Shown here: in pieces, positions 1 through 12,070 of the stretch
Numbering within the stretch: position 1 is the first letter of the stretch
How the letters are laid out: the number at the start of each line of letters is the position of its first letter
Origin: Microvelia longipes
Lineage: Eukaryota > Arthropoda > Insecta > Hemiptera > Veliidae
Assembly: GCA_018340805.1 (NCBI GenBank)
Contig: JACMZG010001913.1
Coordinates: 36,809,476-36,873,475 of the forward strand
Length of the DNA: 64,000 nt
Direction of reading: 5' to 3'
Translations under genes and position numbers: made by a program
The notes under the pieces: generated by a model
What the model was told of the DNA's origin: nothing
Databases searched by the model: none
What the model saw: only the letters and a program-made list of their open reading frames with translations

Positions 1-370
1 TAAGATTAACTTATCTGCAAAATTTCATCTCAGTGTAAATTTTAAAAAAATAAAAAAGTGAGTTAAAATTTAGCGCAAGAGTGATGTCTTTACGTAATAA
101 ATAAGTACACTAACTTTTTATTTGAATATGACAATTATTGCTTAGGTTTTTGTTGAATCATATAAGTTAAGCAGCAACGAGCGTGGTCATTACCTGAATA
201 TGGGTCCGCTGGGATTGAAACGAATTTACTAACAATATAAGGACGAGCTAAGCGAGTTCGAAGTCTTATTGCAATATAAATTTGATAATTGTTATATTCC
301 GAGGACAAGCGAAGCTAGTCTGATGTCGGGAGGATGAGCGTAACGTCTAGAGTGTAAAAGTTCTATGATA
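1..370 (+). repeat. F1 dispersed repeat, right-hand part
   Basis: The sequence matches other F1 copies near 11.1-12.0, 23.1-23.6, 25.7-26.5 and 46.7-47.0 kb. It shows the shared 'aataaataagtacact' segment, then a 5S rRNA-like segment at about 151-222, then the 'gacgagc.aagcgag' block. The left part of the family lies outside the window. No coding capacity is seen. Confidence 0.75.
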
Positions 371-1114
371 CCCCTTAGAGTTACTCGAAACTAAAAACAG
401 ATCATTTATATCGATACAGATTCAACTGTAACAAAATACTGAAACATTTGGAAAAGTAAAAATATCTCTACAATGAGAAATATCGGATTGGAAAAATCAG
501 GAAACGATTTAATCCAGCTTATCTAGCTCTGCAGAGTTTTGCTAATCCTACAAGCTTGAACATAGTTTTCTCTTTAAAAACAAGGAGGAGTCAACTCTAA
601 ATGTAGTTTTATCATTTACGATTTGTAAACGACGAAGTTTTTTTATGTTGTATTATTGTATATGGTGATTATTAGGCTAAAAAGTTTTACAAGTATATCT
701 TCCTAAAAATTCTGGCTTCAATTAGTAAAAATAAAGATGGTGTTGCAGTATTAGCTGTTGTAATACTTTTTAACTAAGGGTCTCTTTTGGTTTCTCGTTT
801 ATCAAACGAGGAAAAACCCCTTATCGCGTATCCTGACCCGAACGTAATCGGGGTGTTTAGCTTAGTTTTCTATAGCTATTACTTATTATTTGAACGTTTA
901 CTTTTCTTCATTCGCACTGAAAGATTTATTTAGGGGGAAAAGGAGGTTAGAGATGGAAATGTTAGAGGTTTGGGTTCTCTTGTGGAGAGTAGTCCTATAC
1001 ATTACTGTAATTATCTTTATAATTTGCTAAAATTGTTGTGTAATGATTTCAATTATTAATTGTACATTGTTAGAAATACTTATTAATAAAGGATTTTTAT
1101 TTAAAAAAAAGTAA
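371..1114. other. No recognised feature
   Basis: Unassigned AT-rich DNA. A GC-richer patch at about 780-870 has no splice signals or recognisable peptide in any frame. Confidence 0.5.
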
Positions 1115-1775
1115 TTGACCAGGCCTAAAAATGTGACTGACTTGGTACTACATCAAACCAAATTTTTCTGAAAATATACCTAAAATTGAGAAGGAAAATT
1201 ACAGGCAGTCAGTGCTTAGAGTGGAGTCGGAGCCCTTCATATGAATGTGCTCGATTACAATGTTAGAAAATGACACAAATTCCAGCTTTCTTGCAATTCC
1301 CTGTAGGTCGTATGCAAAAAATTAAAATACAATTTTTTAAGGTAATAAAAGTTGCTATGAAACGAGCGTTCTTCGTCAAAAATTGATAAATACAACTAAA
1401 GTTATGACATTTGTCAAATGGGCAAAAAATACACAAAAAGCCAATATTTGTTAAAAGAAATTTGCTGACATTGCATAAATTAACCATTTGTTGATTGGAT
1501 CTTTAAAACTTTTGTTTTAAAGAACGTTTTATCATTTATAAAAAGTTCCTTTTTGTTTTGTCTAGCACACGACCCACATGTAACCACCTCTCTGCGTGTA
1601 TTACAAGAAAACTGGAATTTGTAGGATTTTCTAAAATTTACACTTTGCGCAGTCATATGTAAGGCTACACTCCGGATAGGCAGGCCATGTGTTTTCCTTC
1701 ACAATTTAAGTATATTTTCAGAAAGAAATTGGTTTGAAGTAGTACGAAATGAGTTACATGTTTTCAGATCCGGCT
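1115..1775. repeat. Imperfect inverted-repeat element
   Basis: Positions 1146-1196 and 1693-1745 are imperfect reverse complements. They share a core like 'ctgaaaatata.cttaaatt' and 'gaaggaaaa', and weaker similarity extends outward to about 1115 and 1775. The layout suggests a decayed MITE or foldback element. No target duplication could be defined. Confidence 0.5.
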
Positions 1776-2754
1776 CTTGGACTTTTAAGTATTAAATTGG
1801 AAAGTAATAGACCGGTCTTAATTCAGATACCTAGGACCTATATATCGGGGACGGAGTTACTATATTTTATGTGTCGTAAAAATTAAAACAGAAAAAAATA
1901 TTCGAAATTCGCATAATCTTTAAATAGTTCATAATAAGTCAGATGGTAGTAAACCATTGTCAATTATATATAACAGCGGAAATCAGTTAAGTCCAAATAA
2001 ATTTACATTCTTGAAACAAAGTTAAATTTCTTTCCAATTGTAAGTAATTGCTCACAATCCTTGTTAAAAAATATGTTTTTTAAATTTTAATAAATAAATT
2101 TGATAGGAAATAATAGGAACAAAGACTTATGACAAAACAAGTCTTATTATTTTTTTTATAAAAATAACAAGACTAAAATAGAAAAATTCTATGAACATTC
2201 TGTCCTATAAAAAGTCTATGGAAGTATGAAGTATGAGGGACTTAGCTTTCAATTCAGTGCAGATAAAGTTTTATATATTTTATCATTCAGGGAATAAAGC
2301 TTTTATTATTTAAAACGTGTGCTGGTTCTAAATAAAAATATGAAATATATAAAAAAAATATAAATTATCTTTCAGTATGTTACATGGTTTACGTTAGAGA
2401 TAAAAATATATTGAGTTATCTCTTGAGACACAATGGGAAAAGGGGATAAAATAGGAGCTCTCAAACACTTCTTTTATATGGATGAGTTGTTTGCAAATTT
2501 ACTTTGGTTATCTTTTTGTTTTCTTTTTTTAAGGAGAGTTTCACATACTGCGGCGCACCCGTCTTTCTTTGGAGAAGAATATAACATAATTTTGAAAGTA
2601 ATATAATAATTATTTTTTATATCAAGGGTTGTGGTTTAAGTATAATTGGAAGGTGGCTGAGAAATATTTTACATTATATTTTAATTTCTAACAAGGAGAA
2701 ATTATAGGCCAAACTGGTTCAGTAAAATCATATGGTAGTTAAAACTAACCTTAT
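1776..2754. other. No recognised feature
   Basis: AT-rich DNA. A good polypyrimidine tract and AG at about 2515-2533 is followed by only 16-25 open codons, which is not enough to call an exon. Confidence 0.45.
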
Positions 2755-2960
2755 TATTTTAAACTTCTCCAAATCATTTATGTCGGAAAAAATCCGAAAC
2801 TAGGCTTATCTACAGAATTATCCGTTTAAATCATCTGTTTCTTAAGACTTAGTAATAGTGGTTTTTACCAAGTTGTCTTTCTGTACAAGCACGAGTGTGT
2901 ATCTTTTATTATCATAGCTCCCAGTGTAAACTTTAGTGCAAAATTAGCCTTCATTAGCCT
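2755..2960 (+). repeat. F1 fragment, left part
   Basis: Degenerate match to the left end of F1: the 'aaaatccga' segment, the 'tttttaccaagttgtct' segment and the 'catagctcccagtgt' segment occur in the same order as at 11.1 and 36.5 kb. Confidence 0.6.
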
Positions 2961-4379
2961 TACACCACCCCTCACCTCATTACGTCTTTCATCAGGTGAC
3001 ATTCTTTATTTGATGCATCTACCCTACTAAAAGGCATCTTTTGCTCCTTCTAATCTGTCTGCTGATATCAGGTTAAAGCAGGTATCATTCCCCTGTTAAC
3101 TTTGCACGTCACATCTACTTTGCACCAGGTACCACTCTACAGGTACACTCTAAACTTCTTCTCTTGTTCAGTTAGGCCATATACTTTTTACATTACTAGG
3201 GCAATTATCCTAGAAGCCAATTTGGCTCATTTAGCTAGTCATTAGTTATTAAGAAACCCTTAATAACCCTTAATCTTAGCTAGTCAGATAAGAACCCTTC
3301 GGCCTTTTTGCCGCTCCGCGGCCACATGGTTGTAATTCTACATCAGTTAGTCAATTTTTAAATGTATTAGTCATAAAAACGTGATTTGTTCACATTATGT
3401 TACATGTGTCAATCAATAAAACCAGAACTAATACTGATGATAAAATGTAACTTCGTATCTTTGTTAACCGTACACACGGTAAACAACACAGTAATACACG
3501 TGTAAACAACGTCAGCCCGATCTAAAAACTTTTTAAAGATTATGCGTTAGTGGGGTCATTATTGTGGGTGACATCACACATATTTCAAAAACAATAGCGT
3601 TAGGGACTTTAACAAGGTTGATTTGTGAACAAAGTTTCATTTCTATCTAAGAAAGTGTTCAAAAGTTATCGTGCCCCATAACCCCTCCCCCCAAATCTAC
3701 TCTCAACCCACCTTCCTCCATGACCTCAACCTTATAACCTAATTTTTCTTTGAAAATTCGCTTAAATAAATACATGCCATGTAATGGACATGTCATGTAA
3801 TGGACATTACCTGCAAAGCATGTACTTTAATTATTTGATCTGCTAAAGAAAATGGATTTGTAGACACTAAGAAACTGTGTGAAAAAGATCTATTTTGTAT
3901 TCAAACTGACTATATAGTGAGTACTAAAAGCCTCTAAGAAACAAGACTTTCTTCAAACAAACTCAGATAGTGCACGAGGAATAGAGAAGATGAAATTAAA
4001 ATAAGACTGACCAGACCTTCAATAGCCCTAAGGGTAGACAGAGCTGACGCTCTTGAAGTTTACCAAACAACAAAGTAAACCTCTTCTAACAACAAAGTAG
4101 CAAAGTCTATCTAGTAAAACTACTTGTAAAGAAACCCATCTCGATAAAATACTGCTTGACTACAAAGTAATGTTAAAACATATTTTAATAAGTTAAATAA
4201 CCATTATAAATATAAAATTACGTTTATGAGATTTTCACGGACGTAATTTTAGAGCTCGCTTTGCTCGCCTGTATATCTTTTTTTTCTACCCAATTTCACA
4301 GCATTGCATCGAAAATAAATATAACATAATAATCAAGGGCTCGCTTTATTTGCCTTTATAAATAAATTTAAGGGAATAC
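2961..4379. other. Unassigned; one GC-rich hairpin remnant at 3297-3340
   Basis: Mostly unrecognised. The piece at 3297-3340 contains 'cggcctttttgccgctccgcggcc', a remnant of the GC-palindrome repeat also seen at 19.8, 24.5, 30.5 and 51.6 kb. The stretch 2960-3200 is pyrimidine-rich without evident structure. Confidence 0.45.
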
Positions 4380-4930
4380 CTTTTTCCGTACTTAACCTCG
4401 GTTAAGGTTCTGGTTTATGCTTCATAACTTAAGAAGTAACTCAATTATTAAACACTGCTATTAACTCATTTTATCTGTATTTTTCAAAGAATATGGGAAT
4501 AACTATCTAATTGGTTATACAAAAACTATGCCTCTAAAATTGGCAGTGCACACCATTATTTGCACTAGTTTAATGCTCAGTTAGTGTTTATTTTTAAAGG
4601 TAACACTAACCTTGAGCGCTTTTCCTTTAAAAAAATTTAAAAAAAATGAGTTGCCATCAGTGCTTCATAATTGAGTATATAGCTTAAGTTTTAAAGCATA
4701 AACCGGAACCTTAAGCAAGAAATGGGTTGTTTAGCAAGGAAACACGCATTCAAAAGAAAATTCGCCTATCATGCCCACCACCGCGTATATACTATTTTGT
4801 AGTTATTAATTTATATAACGTAAATAAATCAATACTAAAATATCGTCCTTACAAGGATTCCAAACCAGGTAGAGTTGAGTGCACGCATCGACTCCGGACC
4901 ACTCTCATTCAACTCACAGGCACCCACTGA
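4380..4930. repeat. Degenerate F2 foldback copy
   Basis: Inverted F2 arms flank a loop containing 'aaaactatgcctctaaaattg', as in the better-preserved copy at 5183-5885. The right arm carries the AAACCGGAACC block, 'aacacgcatt' and a degenerate GGACCACCGCG block. A short open frame at 4727-4930 is part of this repeat. Confidence 0.65.
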
Positions 4931-4939
4931 AACGTGTTG

Positions 4940-5185
4940 TTTACCAGCCGTAGTTTAGGTTTTTAGGTAATGTCCACCGTTTTTTTATCAAATTTTTAGT
5001 CACTTCATGTGGTCGTTTATGCTACGAAACGGTTTTATAATATTCAGTGCCCTAAAATCATTCAAAACGACACTCTACACGAAATTAATTTTTAAATGAC
5101 CACAATTTTGGTTTTCAGTAATGTTTTCCGAATAAGAGTAGTCGTATCGACTTCGTACTGGTTTCATTTGATTCAATGCCCTAAA
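4940..5185 (+). repeat. 147-bp tandem unit, outlying copy
   Basis: Contains 'aaaacgacactctacacg' at about 5064 and the 'tcgtatcgacttcg' block. Both recur in the units at 6171-6480, and in reverse orientation at 59.06-59.36 kb. Confidence 0.55.
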
Positions 5186-5885
5186 AATTCTGGCGCGGTG
5201 GTCCGCATGTCGGGCGAATTTCCTTTGGATGCGTGTTTCCGTGCTTTTTACATTATATAAGTTTACAACTAGTAAATAAATAATTCCGGCGCGGTGGTCC
5301 GCTGTCGGGCGAATTTCATTTAGAATGCGTGTTTCCGTGCTAAACAACCCATTTCTTGCTTATGCAAGAACCATGCCCATTGCGTGGTTCCGGTTCATGC
5401 TTTAGAACCTAAGCAGTTACTCAATTGTCAAGCACTGCTCGTAACTCATTTTGTCTGTATTTTCCAAAGGAAATGCGCATAATCATCCAGTTGTTGTACA
5501 AAACTATGCCTCTAAAATTAGAAGTACGCACTATTATTTGCACTAGTTTAAAGATTACTTACTTATCTTTAAACTTAGTCAGTTATATTTAAAGGTTTTA
5601 GCGCATTTCCTTTGGAAAATACAGACAAAATGAGTTACGAGCAGTGCTTGACAATTGAGTAACTGCTTAGGTTCTAAAGCATGAACCGGAACCACGCAAT
5701 GGGCATGGTTCTTGCATAAGCAAGAAATGGGTTGTTTAGCACGGAAACACGCATTCTAAATGAAATTCGCCCGACAGCGGACCACCGCGCCGGAATTATT
5801 TATTTACTAGTTGTAAACTTATATAATGTAAAAAGCACGGAAACACGCATCCAAAGGAAATTCGCCCGACATGTGGACCACCGCG
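5183..5885. repeat. F2 head-to-head foldback, arms about 290 bp
   Basis: Left arm 5183-5478 is nearly the exact reverse complement of 5602-5885, with a loop of about 120 bp. Each arm contains two copies of the block 'gcacggaaacacgcat', then a GCGAATTTC-type block, then CGGACCACCGCGCC, and the GAGTTACGAGCAGTGC block faces the loop. Two open frames (5075-5347 minus, 5732-5932 plus) are mirror images of each other and are not genes. Confidence 0.85.
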
Positions 5886-5939
5886 CCAGAATTATTTTTA
5901 GTTGTAAACTTATATTAGGTAAAAAACGATAAAAAATTA

Positions 5940-6170
5940 TTGTCTTTACTAGGATTTGAACCCAGGTACTCTGGGTTTGAGAGCTCCTATCCAAAGGAAA
6001 TTCGCCCGACATGCGGACCACCGCGCCAGAATTATTTTCTAGTTGTAAACTTATATTTAGTAAAAAAAAAACGATAAAAAATTATCGACCCTTCCAGGAT
6101 GTGAACCCAGGTACCCTGAGTTGAGTGGTCGTATTGACTCCGGACCACTGCCATTCAACTCAGAGGCCCA
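5940..6170 (-). repeat. F2-associated tRNA-like heads
   Basis: Two minus-strand copies of a Pol III B-box-like string (GGTTCAAATCC at about 5955, a mutated form at about 6097) stand upstream of F2 blocks. Next to the second is a self-complementary GAGTTGAATGG..CACTCAACTC stretch. This suggests that F2 carries, or inserted beside, a tRNA-like SINE head. It is not a functional tRNA. Confidence 0.45.
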
Positions 6171-6480
6171 AAAAACATTGAAAACGACACCCTACTCGAA
6201 TTTAATTTCAACGACCGTAATGTTGGTTTTCTATATTTTTTGTGGTTTTTTCGACTTTTTGGTAACTTAAAGTGGTCGTATCGTCTTCGGACCGGTTTCA
6301 TTCCATTCAGCGCCCAAAATTACATAGAAAACGACACCCTACTCGAAATTTATTTTTATCGACCTAAATTTTGGTTTTTGGTAATTTACAATGGTTTTTT
6401 CGATTTTTAGTCACTTTTTAGGTCTCGTATCGACTTCGGACCGGTTTCATTCGATTCAGCGTCTCAAAAACATAAATATT
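6171..6480 (+). repeat. Two tandem 147-bp units
   Basis: The block 'acgacaccctactcgaa' occurs at 6184 and again at 6331, and each is followed by 'tcg.cttcggaccggtttc'. Homologous units lie at 4.94-5.18 kb and, reversed, at 59.06-59.36 kb. Confidence 0.7.
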
Positions 6481-6689
6481 GACCTTTTTCGCGGCAAAAA
6501 TATTAACCCTGAATTTTGCTGATTTTTTTGAAAATTTCGCTGACTCAGCAACCGGGTTAATGACGTCACAAAAACCTGGTTTTCAATAGGGTTCGTGTCC
6601 TTCCCGAAGGTTGATTTTTGCACCAAGTTTTGGGTTAAAAAATATTAATCCGTTCGAAAGATAGAGTGTTTACAAGAAAGTGTCTAGAA

Positions 6690-6780
6690 ATACATATATA
6701 TATATATATGTATTTATATATATTATTTTATTTATATATGTTTTATTATATGTATGTTTATTATATATTATATAAAATAA
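6690..6780. repeat. Short (TA)n-rich tract
   Basis: Interrupted TA/TTTA simple sequence. Confidence 0.8.
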
Positions 6781-7064
6781 ACATTTCATTCTCAGCTCAA
6801 GATAAAATTAAGAGGCTTTCATTCTTTAATCAAAGATAAGATAATAATGACTTTGAAAGTGAGGTGCTATGTATGATGTATTGTCTAAGAGTTTTAGCAG
6901 TTGTTTTAGTTGCTTTAACCAAAATAAAAAACAAAAAAAAACACTGCTAGGGGTGTTGGATTTACAAAATTTATCTTTAAAAATTCGTTAAAGGTATGGT
7001 TGGCATGGCGGGAGTCTGATCCTCGGGAGTGTGTCCAAAAGTCCAAAATATATTTTTGAGAGGT

Positions 7065-7489
<425 letters not shown>

Positions 7490-7499
7490 GCGAAAATTT

Positions 7500-7770
7500 T
7501 TTTTTCGTCATTAGGGACCTCTGAAACGGATTTGTGTCGTGGTCCGAGGTTCGAATTCCGCCATGAAGCCTATCCCATTAGCGAATTTTTTCCCAAAGGA
7601 AATTCGCTAAAACATAAAATAAGAACTCTTTCCCGCCAAAATAATTTACTTTTGAATTTTACTTTGCTGACTCAGCAAACCGGGTTGATTATGTCACAAT
7701 TACATGAATTTAAAAATCAAGACACCTATCCCATTAGCGAGTTTGTTTCCAAAGTATATTCACTATAAAG
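7500..7770 (+). repeat. Repeat fragment with tRNA-like B box
   Basis: 'agggacctctgaaacgg' at 7513 matches a repeat at 38.36 kb. A B-box-like GGTTCGAATTCC follows at about 7549. The segments 'tcccattagcgaatt' and 'tcccattagcgagtt' form an internal direct repeat about 160 bp apart. Confidence 0.5.
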
Positions 7771-8463
7771 TACGATATATTAAAACAGTAAAGCATTGAA
7801 TGAAGAAGATGAGTCTATTAAAGGAAGAATCCAATAGACGTTGTATGAAATAAAATAATGATAACAGTGTAAGAAAGAGAGAGATTATATGAGGTGCGAA
7901 ATAAGGACCGTGTAGCACTGAGACGGAATTAGGTACAAAAAAGAAAGCTCGAAGAAAGAAAGGTATTATAAATAGGTTAGTTTAATATGTATTCATACTT
8001 CGACGACGTTTTTATTGAATTGTCAGTCCTGTTTTATGGGAATAAAGAACGTTATTATGTGAAAATTTGTATCTTAGAATAATAACCTTCTAAGAAAAGT
8101 AAGTTAGTCTCATTTCTCTTTCCTTTGAATGTTAAAAGGATCTTGCGTTTTCATGAGGCGTTATCCTGCTTAAGATCCTAGAGTGTGGCCTTGCAAGTTT
8201 TCTTTATGGATTAAGTTTTCCACTCTCTTTTGTGGATTAAACGCAGGTGTGCTTTATTTAAATGTCTTTTAAAGGATGATTTGACAAATCGGATTGGTTA
8301 ATAAAAATATAGAAGAACAAAAAGAATTCAAAGAAGTTGTTGAATTCAGAAGCCTATTTGCAAGCTGATAGAATTTATAAGGCGATTCAATTGGAGGGTT
8401 TTTATCAATGAAATAAATTTCTTTTTGATATGTTAGGTTATAGTTATAGTAGTAGTCCGGAAT
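7771..8463. other. No recognised feature
   Basis: No repeat or coding signal identified. Confidence 0.45.
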
Positions 8464-8523
8464 TGACGTCATTGCAGGAATATTTAATGTTGACCACATT
8501 TCCCGATTCCTGCAATGACGTCA
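8464..8523. repeat. 18-bp perfect inverted repeat with TGACGTCA at each outer end
   Basis: TGACGTCATTGCAGGAAT at 8464-8481 and its exact complement at 8506-8523 are separated by 24 bases. Each outer end is the palindromic CRE/ATF consensus. Another 'gacgtcat' follows at 8525. A hairpin or paired protein-binding site is possible, but function is unproven. Confidence 0.8.
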
Positions 8524-8984
8524 GACGTCATTCATAAAAAAGTCAGGTTATAACCTCCGACTGCGTTTGGTTTGTTTACATCGAATTGAATCATCTTATA
8601 AATTTCTTAAATTTTGGCCTATTTGTACCAAGAGGGTACAATGAGGAATTCTGTTTATTATATTAAAGTAATGATAAATTGAATATTGACTATAACCTTC
8701 CTTACTTTCTATACTAAAAAAGAATGATTGTATTAACAATAATTTCGCTTTCAATTCTAACATAAAAGTTTTGCGATTCAACACCTGCGGAATCCAAAAA
8801 CAATATTCGTGGACATTTATAATATACACAATACCAGATAGATTTTATGGTTTTTATGTTTCTAGCATTGGATGAAACATGGTACAAACCAAAGAAGTGA
8901 TTATACTTTCTAAATATATTTTTCTTAATTCTTTTAAAACTCGATCTATGTAATGTCTGGTGATTAGCAATTTTTTTGGCTGAA
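8524..8984. other. No recognised feature
   Basis: AT-rich. The minus-strand open frame at 8596-8829 has no recognisable domain and base use like its surroundings. Confidence 0.45.
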
Positions 8985-9482
8985 CTTCGGTATACGGTGC
9001 ACCTTGTTATCGATACTATATATCGATATATTTTTAGTTTAGATATGTGACGTAGGAATAATCGATATATGCCTTTTCTTTTACGTTTATGAACATATTT
9101 TATTATTTTTTCAAATGTTTTTTTGTTGTTTGTGTTTTTTTTTATTTGTTGTACAATGGTTTATAACTATTTTCATATTTTTTTATGTTTTTATAATGTT
9201 TTAACTATGTTTCCATAAGAATAATCGATGATACACCACATCTAATTTTATGTTACGCGTATTTTTTACCTATTTTTGTGTTTGTTATTTTCAGGTTTTT
9301 TATTATATTTTTGTTGTTAATGTTTTCATTTATTTGTTGTATGGTTTTTTTAATGTTTTAATTATAATTAATAATTTAACAACGCTGCTTATCTTTTAAG
9401 TGCTCAGTTCTCGTTTACGTGTCGCGTAACTAAAAATATATCTATATATAGTATTGATAACAAGGTGCACCGTATACCGAGG
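8985..9482. mobile_element. MITE with ~53-bp terminal inverted repeats
   Basis: The left end CTTCGGTATACGGTGCACC and the right end GGTGCACCGTATACCGAGG are inverted copies. Complementarity extends through 'ttgttatc.atactatatat' to about 53 bp per end. The 390-bp interior is AT-rich and has no open frame. Length, terminal repeats and lack of coding are typical of a non-autonomous DNA transposon. No clear target duplication was found, so the superfamily is not assigned. Confidence 0.85.
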
Positions 9483-9774
9483 ATTTACCTTTTTTTAATT
9501 ACAAAAGTTAGACACAATCAATAACAAAAGTTTTTAACAAGACATTTTTGTAAGTAAGCAGAAAATGGAATATTACATACATTACATACTGGTTTAGGCT
9601 TTACATACGAGAATAGGCTACAGATATTACCAGCAGAGCGAAGCTGAGGAAGGTAATACACAGATTGACAGCAAAAGCGCAGCAGATGAAGGCAAACTGT
9701 TGCGTAAGAGTGCCTAATGTTTCCTTTCCTACCTTGTTTTAAACATTAATTTATTTAATTACGCGGGAGGGGGC
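9483..9774. other. No recognised feature
   Basis: Includes a purine-rich 'agcagagcgaagctgagg' stretch reminiscent of other repeats here, but no second copy was located in the window. Confidence 0.4.
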
Positions 9775-9784
9775 AACCCCCTTC

Positions 9785-9895
9785 AGGAACGCATTACTAG
9801 TTTTTTTTTATAAGGGGTTAATGATGCAACGCATTACTAGTTGTTTTTATGTGGGTTAATGAAGGTACAATACTACGCATCACTGGTAATATTGT
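9785..9895 (+). repeat. Three degenerate tandem units of about 45 bp
   Basis: 'aacgcattactagtt' at 9787 and 9828, then 'tacgcatcactgg' at about 9874. The first two are each followed by a T-rich run and 'gggttaatga'. Confidence 0.65.
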
Positions 9896-11095
9896 TTTTA
9901 ATTTTAAACGAATTAAAAGAGAATATTGTAAAAAAGAAATTGTCACGTAAAAAAATTAATTAAAAGTTAAATTAAACACGGATAACTCAATAATAGAACA
10001 AAAAAAAGGAGTTTTTGTGAAGCTTTTGTATTAATGACTCAGCAAACATTTCTAAAATTAATAAAATGCAAAATAATAGACAGATCAATGTGAAATTCAG
10101 CAAGCATTTAGTACTATATATGACCATCAATGCTAAAAATATTCATTCAATTATCAGCATTTTAAAATAGTTATCAAATGATATTCATGCCAATATTAAA
10201 ATTGGTTAAAAATAAAAAAATCTAATTGGTTTGAAATTTGGCACAAGTCTATTAACCCTTTATGTAATAAATAAGAGTACAGATTTATTTTAGTACATCT
10301 ATAGTACGAAACACGGATAAAATCAGTTGACAGCGTGGGAAAATAGAGTTGAGGTTTGGAAAATAAGGTCGGCCTGATTTTAAATTGAGGACGTAGGTAA
10401 CATCTAGGTTGGTGTAAACTTTAAACTCATCACGTGAATTGAAAGGCAAAATTGTAAACTCATCACTTGAGTTAACTGAATAGTGACCTCGGCATACATC
10501 AGAAACCAACAAAATAAATCCTTTGGTACATCTCAATTTAATGATTACAATTATTTAAGCTTTGGTTGAAAGAACTTGAACGGTCAAATAAATAAACTAT
10601 TAATTTAAATCCAAGAGAAAAACTAGTTTCATTGTTAAGAAATCAATAAAGGAGCTGCAATTTAACTAAAATGGATGGATTCTGGCAGAATAATGAGAAA
10701 TATTTGAAACAAAAGGGATTTTGAAACACTAGAATAAAAATACTTTAAATAGTTGGAAAACTGAGGAGGAAGCGGGGAAGGGGGGCATCCTTTCTATCAA
10801 AACCATGATAGAAGAGCTACCGGAATTCCCTAAAAAACTGGGAAAACTACCGTAATAAATAAATCAAACCTGTCTACCACTCTATTTTGGAGCAACAATA
10901 AAAACAGTTTTCATTTGTAATTTTTTATAGTTATTGTTATTATTAAATGCGACCACTTAAAGTTGGCAGAACTGAGTTTGGAAACCACTGTCCTGAAGCA
11001 TTAAGGCTGGAGTTTTCTACTTATTGTTAGAAATAATCAATAAGTGGAAAAAATATAAAAATTAATAGACTACTAAGTCTATTAATTTCATTATA
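9896..11095. other. No recognised feature
   Basis: The minus-strand 83-codon open frame at 10285-10536 has no recognisable motif and no splice context, so it is not called. Confidence 0.45.
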
Positions 11096-11096
11096 A

Positions 11097-11990
11097 AGTC
11101 ATTTTATTTTTCCTCATTTATACCGTAGGTATATTGGAAAAGTAATGAGTTTGCAAAAAAATCCGATACCGGGATGAAATCAGAATTATCTGTTTCAGGC
11201 GTTTTAAAGGTCTTCTAAATGGTTTTCTCGAAGTTGTCTGTCTGTTTGTGTGAGTGTGTATCTGTTATAATCGTAGCACCCAGAGCATTTATGCTAGTGC
11301 AATAAAACTTTCGTACAAATGTACGAAGTCTACTGAAGTAGAATCAGTCTACTGCTGTAGTTATGCAATTCGGGAAATATTTTTATGACGTCATTAACCC
11401 GCAATAACGACTCAGTGAAAGTTTCGAAAAATCATAAAAGGCGAATAAATGATGCGATTTGGCACGCATGTGTCTATGAATAAGACAAACATACGTGCAG
11501 AGTTTTATCTTATTATCAGTTTTAGTTCAATTTTTATTGAATGACTAGTGTACGTTTTTTTAAACAATTGTAAAAAATTGGAAATGGTCCAATTGAGTTG
11601 AAATTAGGTACAAGTTTACATTATTACCTAATAAATAAGTACACTAGGTTTCAATACAAGTCAGGTCTCCCTCTCATGCCGCAGGACCTGGTCCTTTTAT
11701 GAGAGGTACTCTTTGTATTTTGTTCAGTGGTATAGTTTTATTTTTTATTTCTTTGGAAAAAATTAATTTTGTCAATTGTAATTTTATATTTTTATTAATA
11801 AAGAGAATTAAAAAAAAAAAAAAAAAAAAAAAGTATATCCATTTTTTTTGTTGAATCATAAAAATGATGGGGCATTGAGCGTGGTCAGTGCTGTATGGGT
11901 GACCGCAAAGAATAAAACGGATGCATTTACTATCTGGAGACAGGCGAAGGGAGTCCAAATCAGGGAGAATAAGCGCAGCGAATCCGATGT
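11097..11990 (+). repeat. F1, the most complete single copy
   Basis: Starts with the conserved left end 'cctcatttataccgtagg'. It runs through 'gataccgggatgaaatc', the 'tctgttataatcgtagc' block and the 'aataaataagtacact' block. A poly(A) run follows at 11810-11832, then the 5S-like segment at 11849-11922 and the 'aagcgcagcgaatccgatg' block. TGACGTCA occurs at 11386. No coding capacity is seen; open frames across the right part are accidental. Confidence 0.8.
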
Positions 11991-12007
11991 GCGATCATGA
12001 GCGAATC

Positions 12008-12068
12008 GATGAATCCGACTTCCAGGTCGAAAGGCGAGCGCTCTACCATTGAGCTACCGTACTCGGTA
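12008..12068 (-). repeat. SINE-A head fragment
   Basis: Only the tRNA-like first ~60 bases remain: GGTAGCTCAATGGTAGAGCG and TTTCGACCTGGA, reading on the minus strand. It matches the heads at 18.4 and 63.0 kb and is inserted at the right edge of F1. Confidence 0.8.
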
Positions 12069-12070
12069 AC

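Noticed and set aside
780..870. GC-richer patch as an exon or organellar insertion
   Set aside because: No open frame with splice sites and no recognisable mitochondrial gene.
5075..5932. Two similar ~70-90-codon frames on opposite strands
   Set aside because: They are the two arms of the F2 foldback.
10285..10536. 83-codon minus-strand frame
   Set aside because: No recognisable motif, no splice signals and base use like the surroundings.
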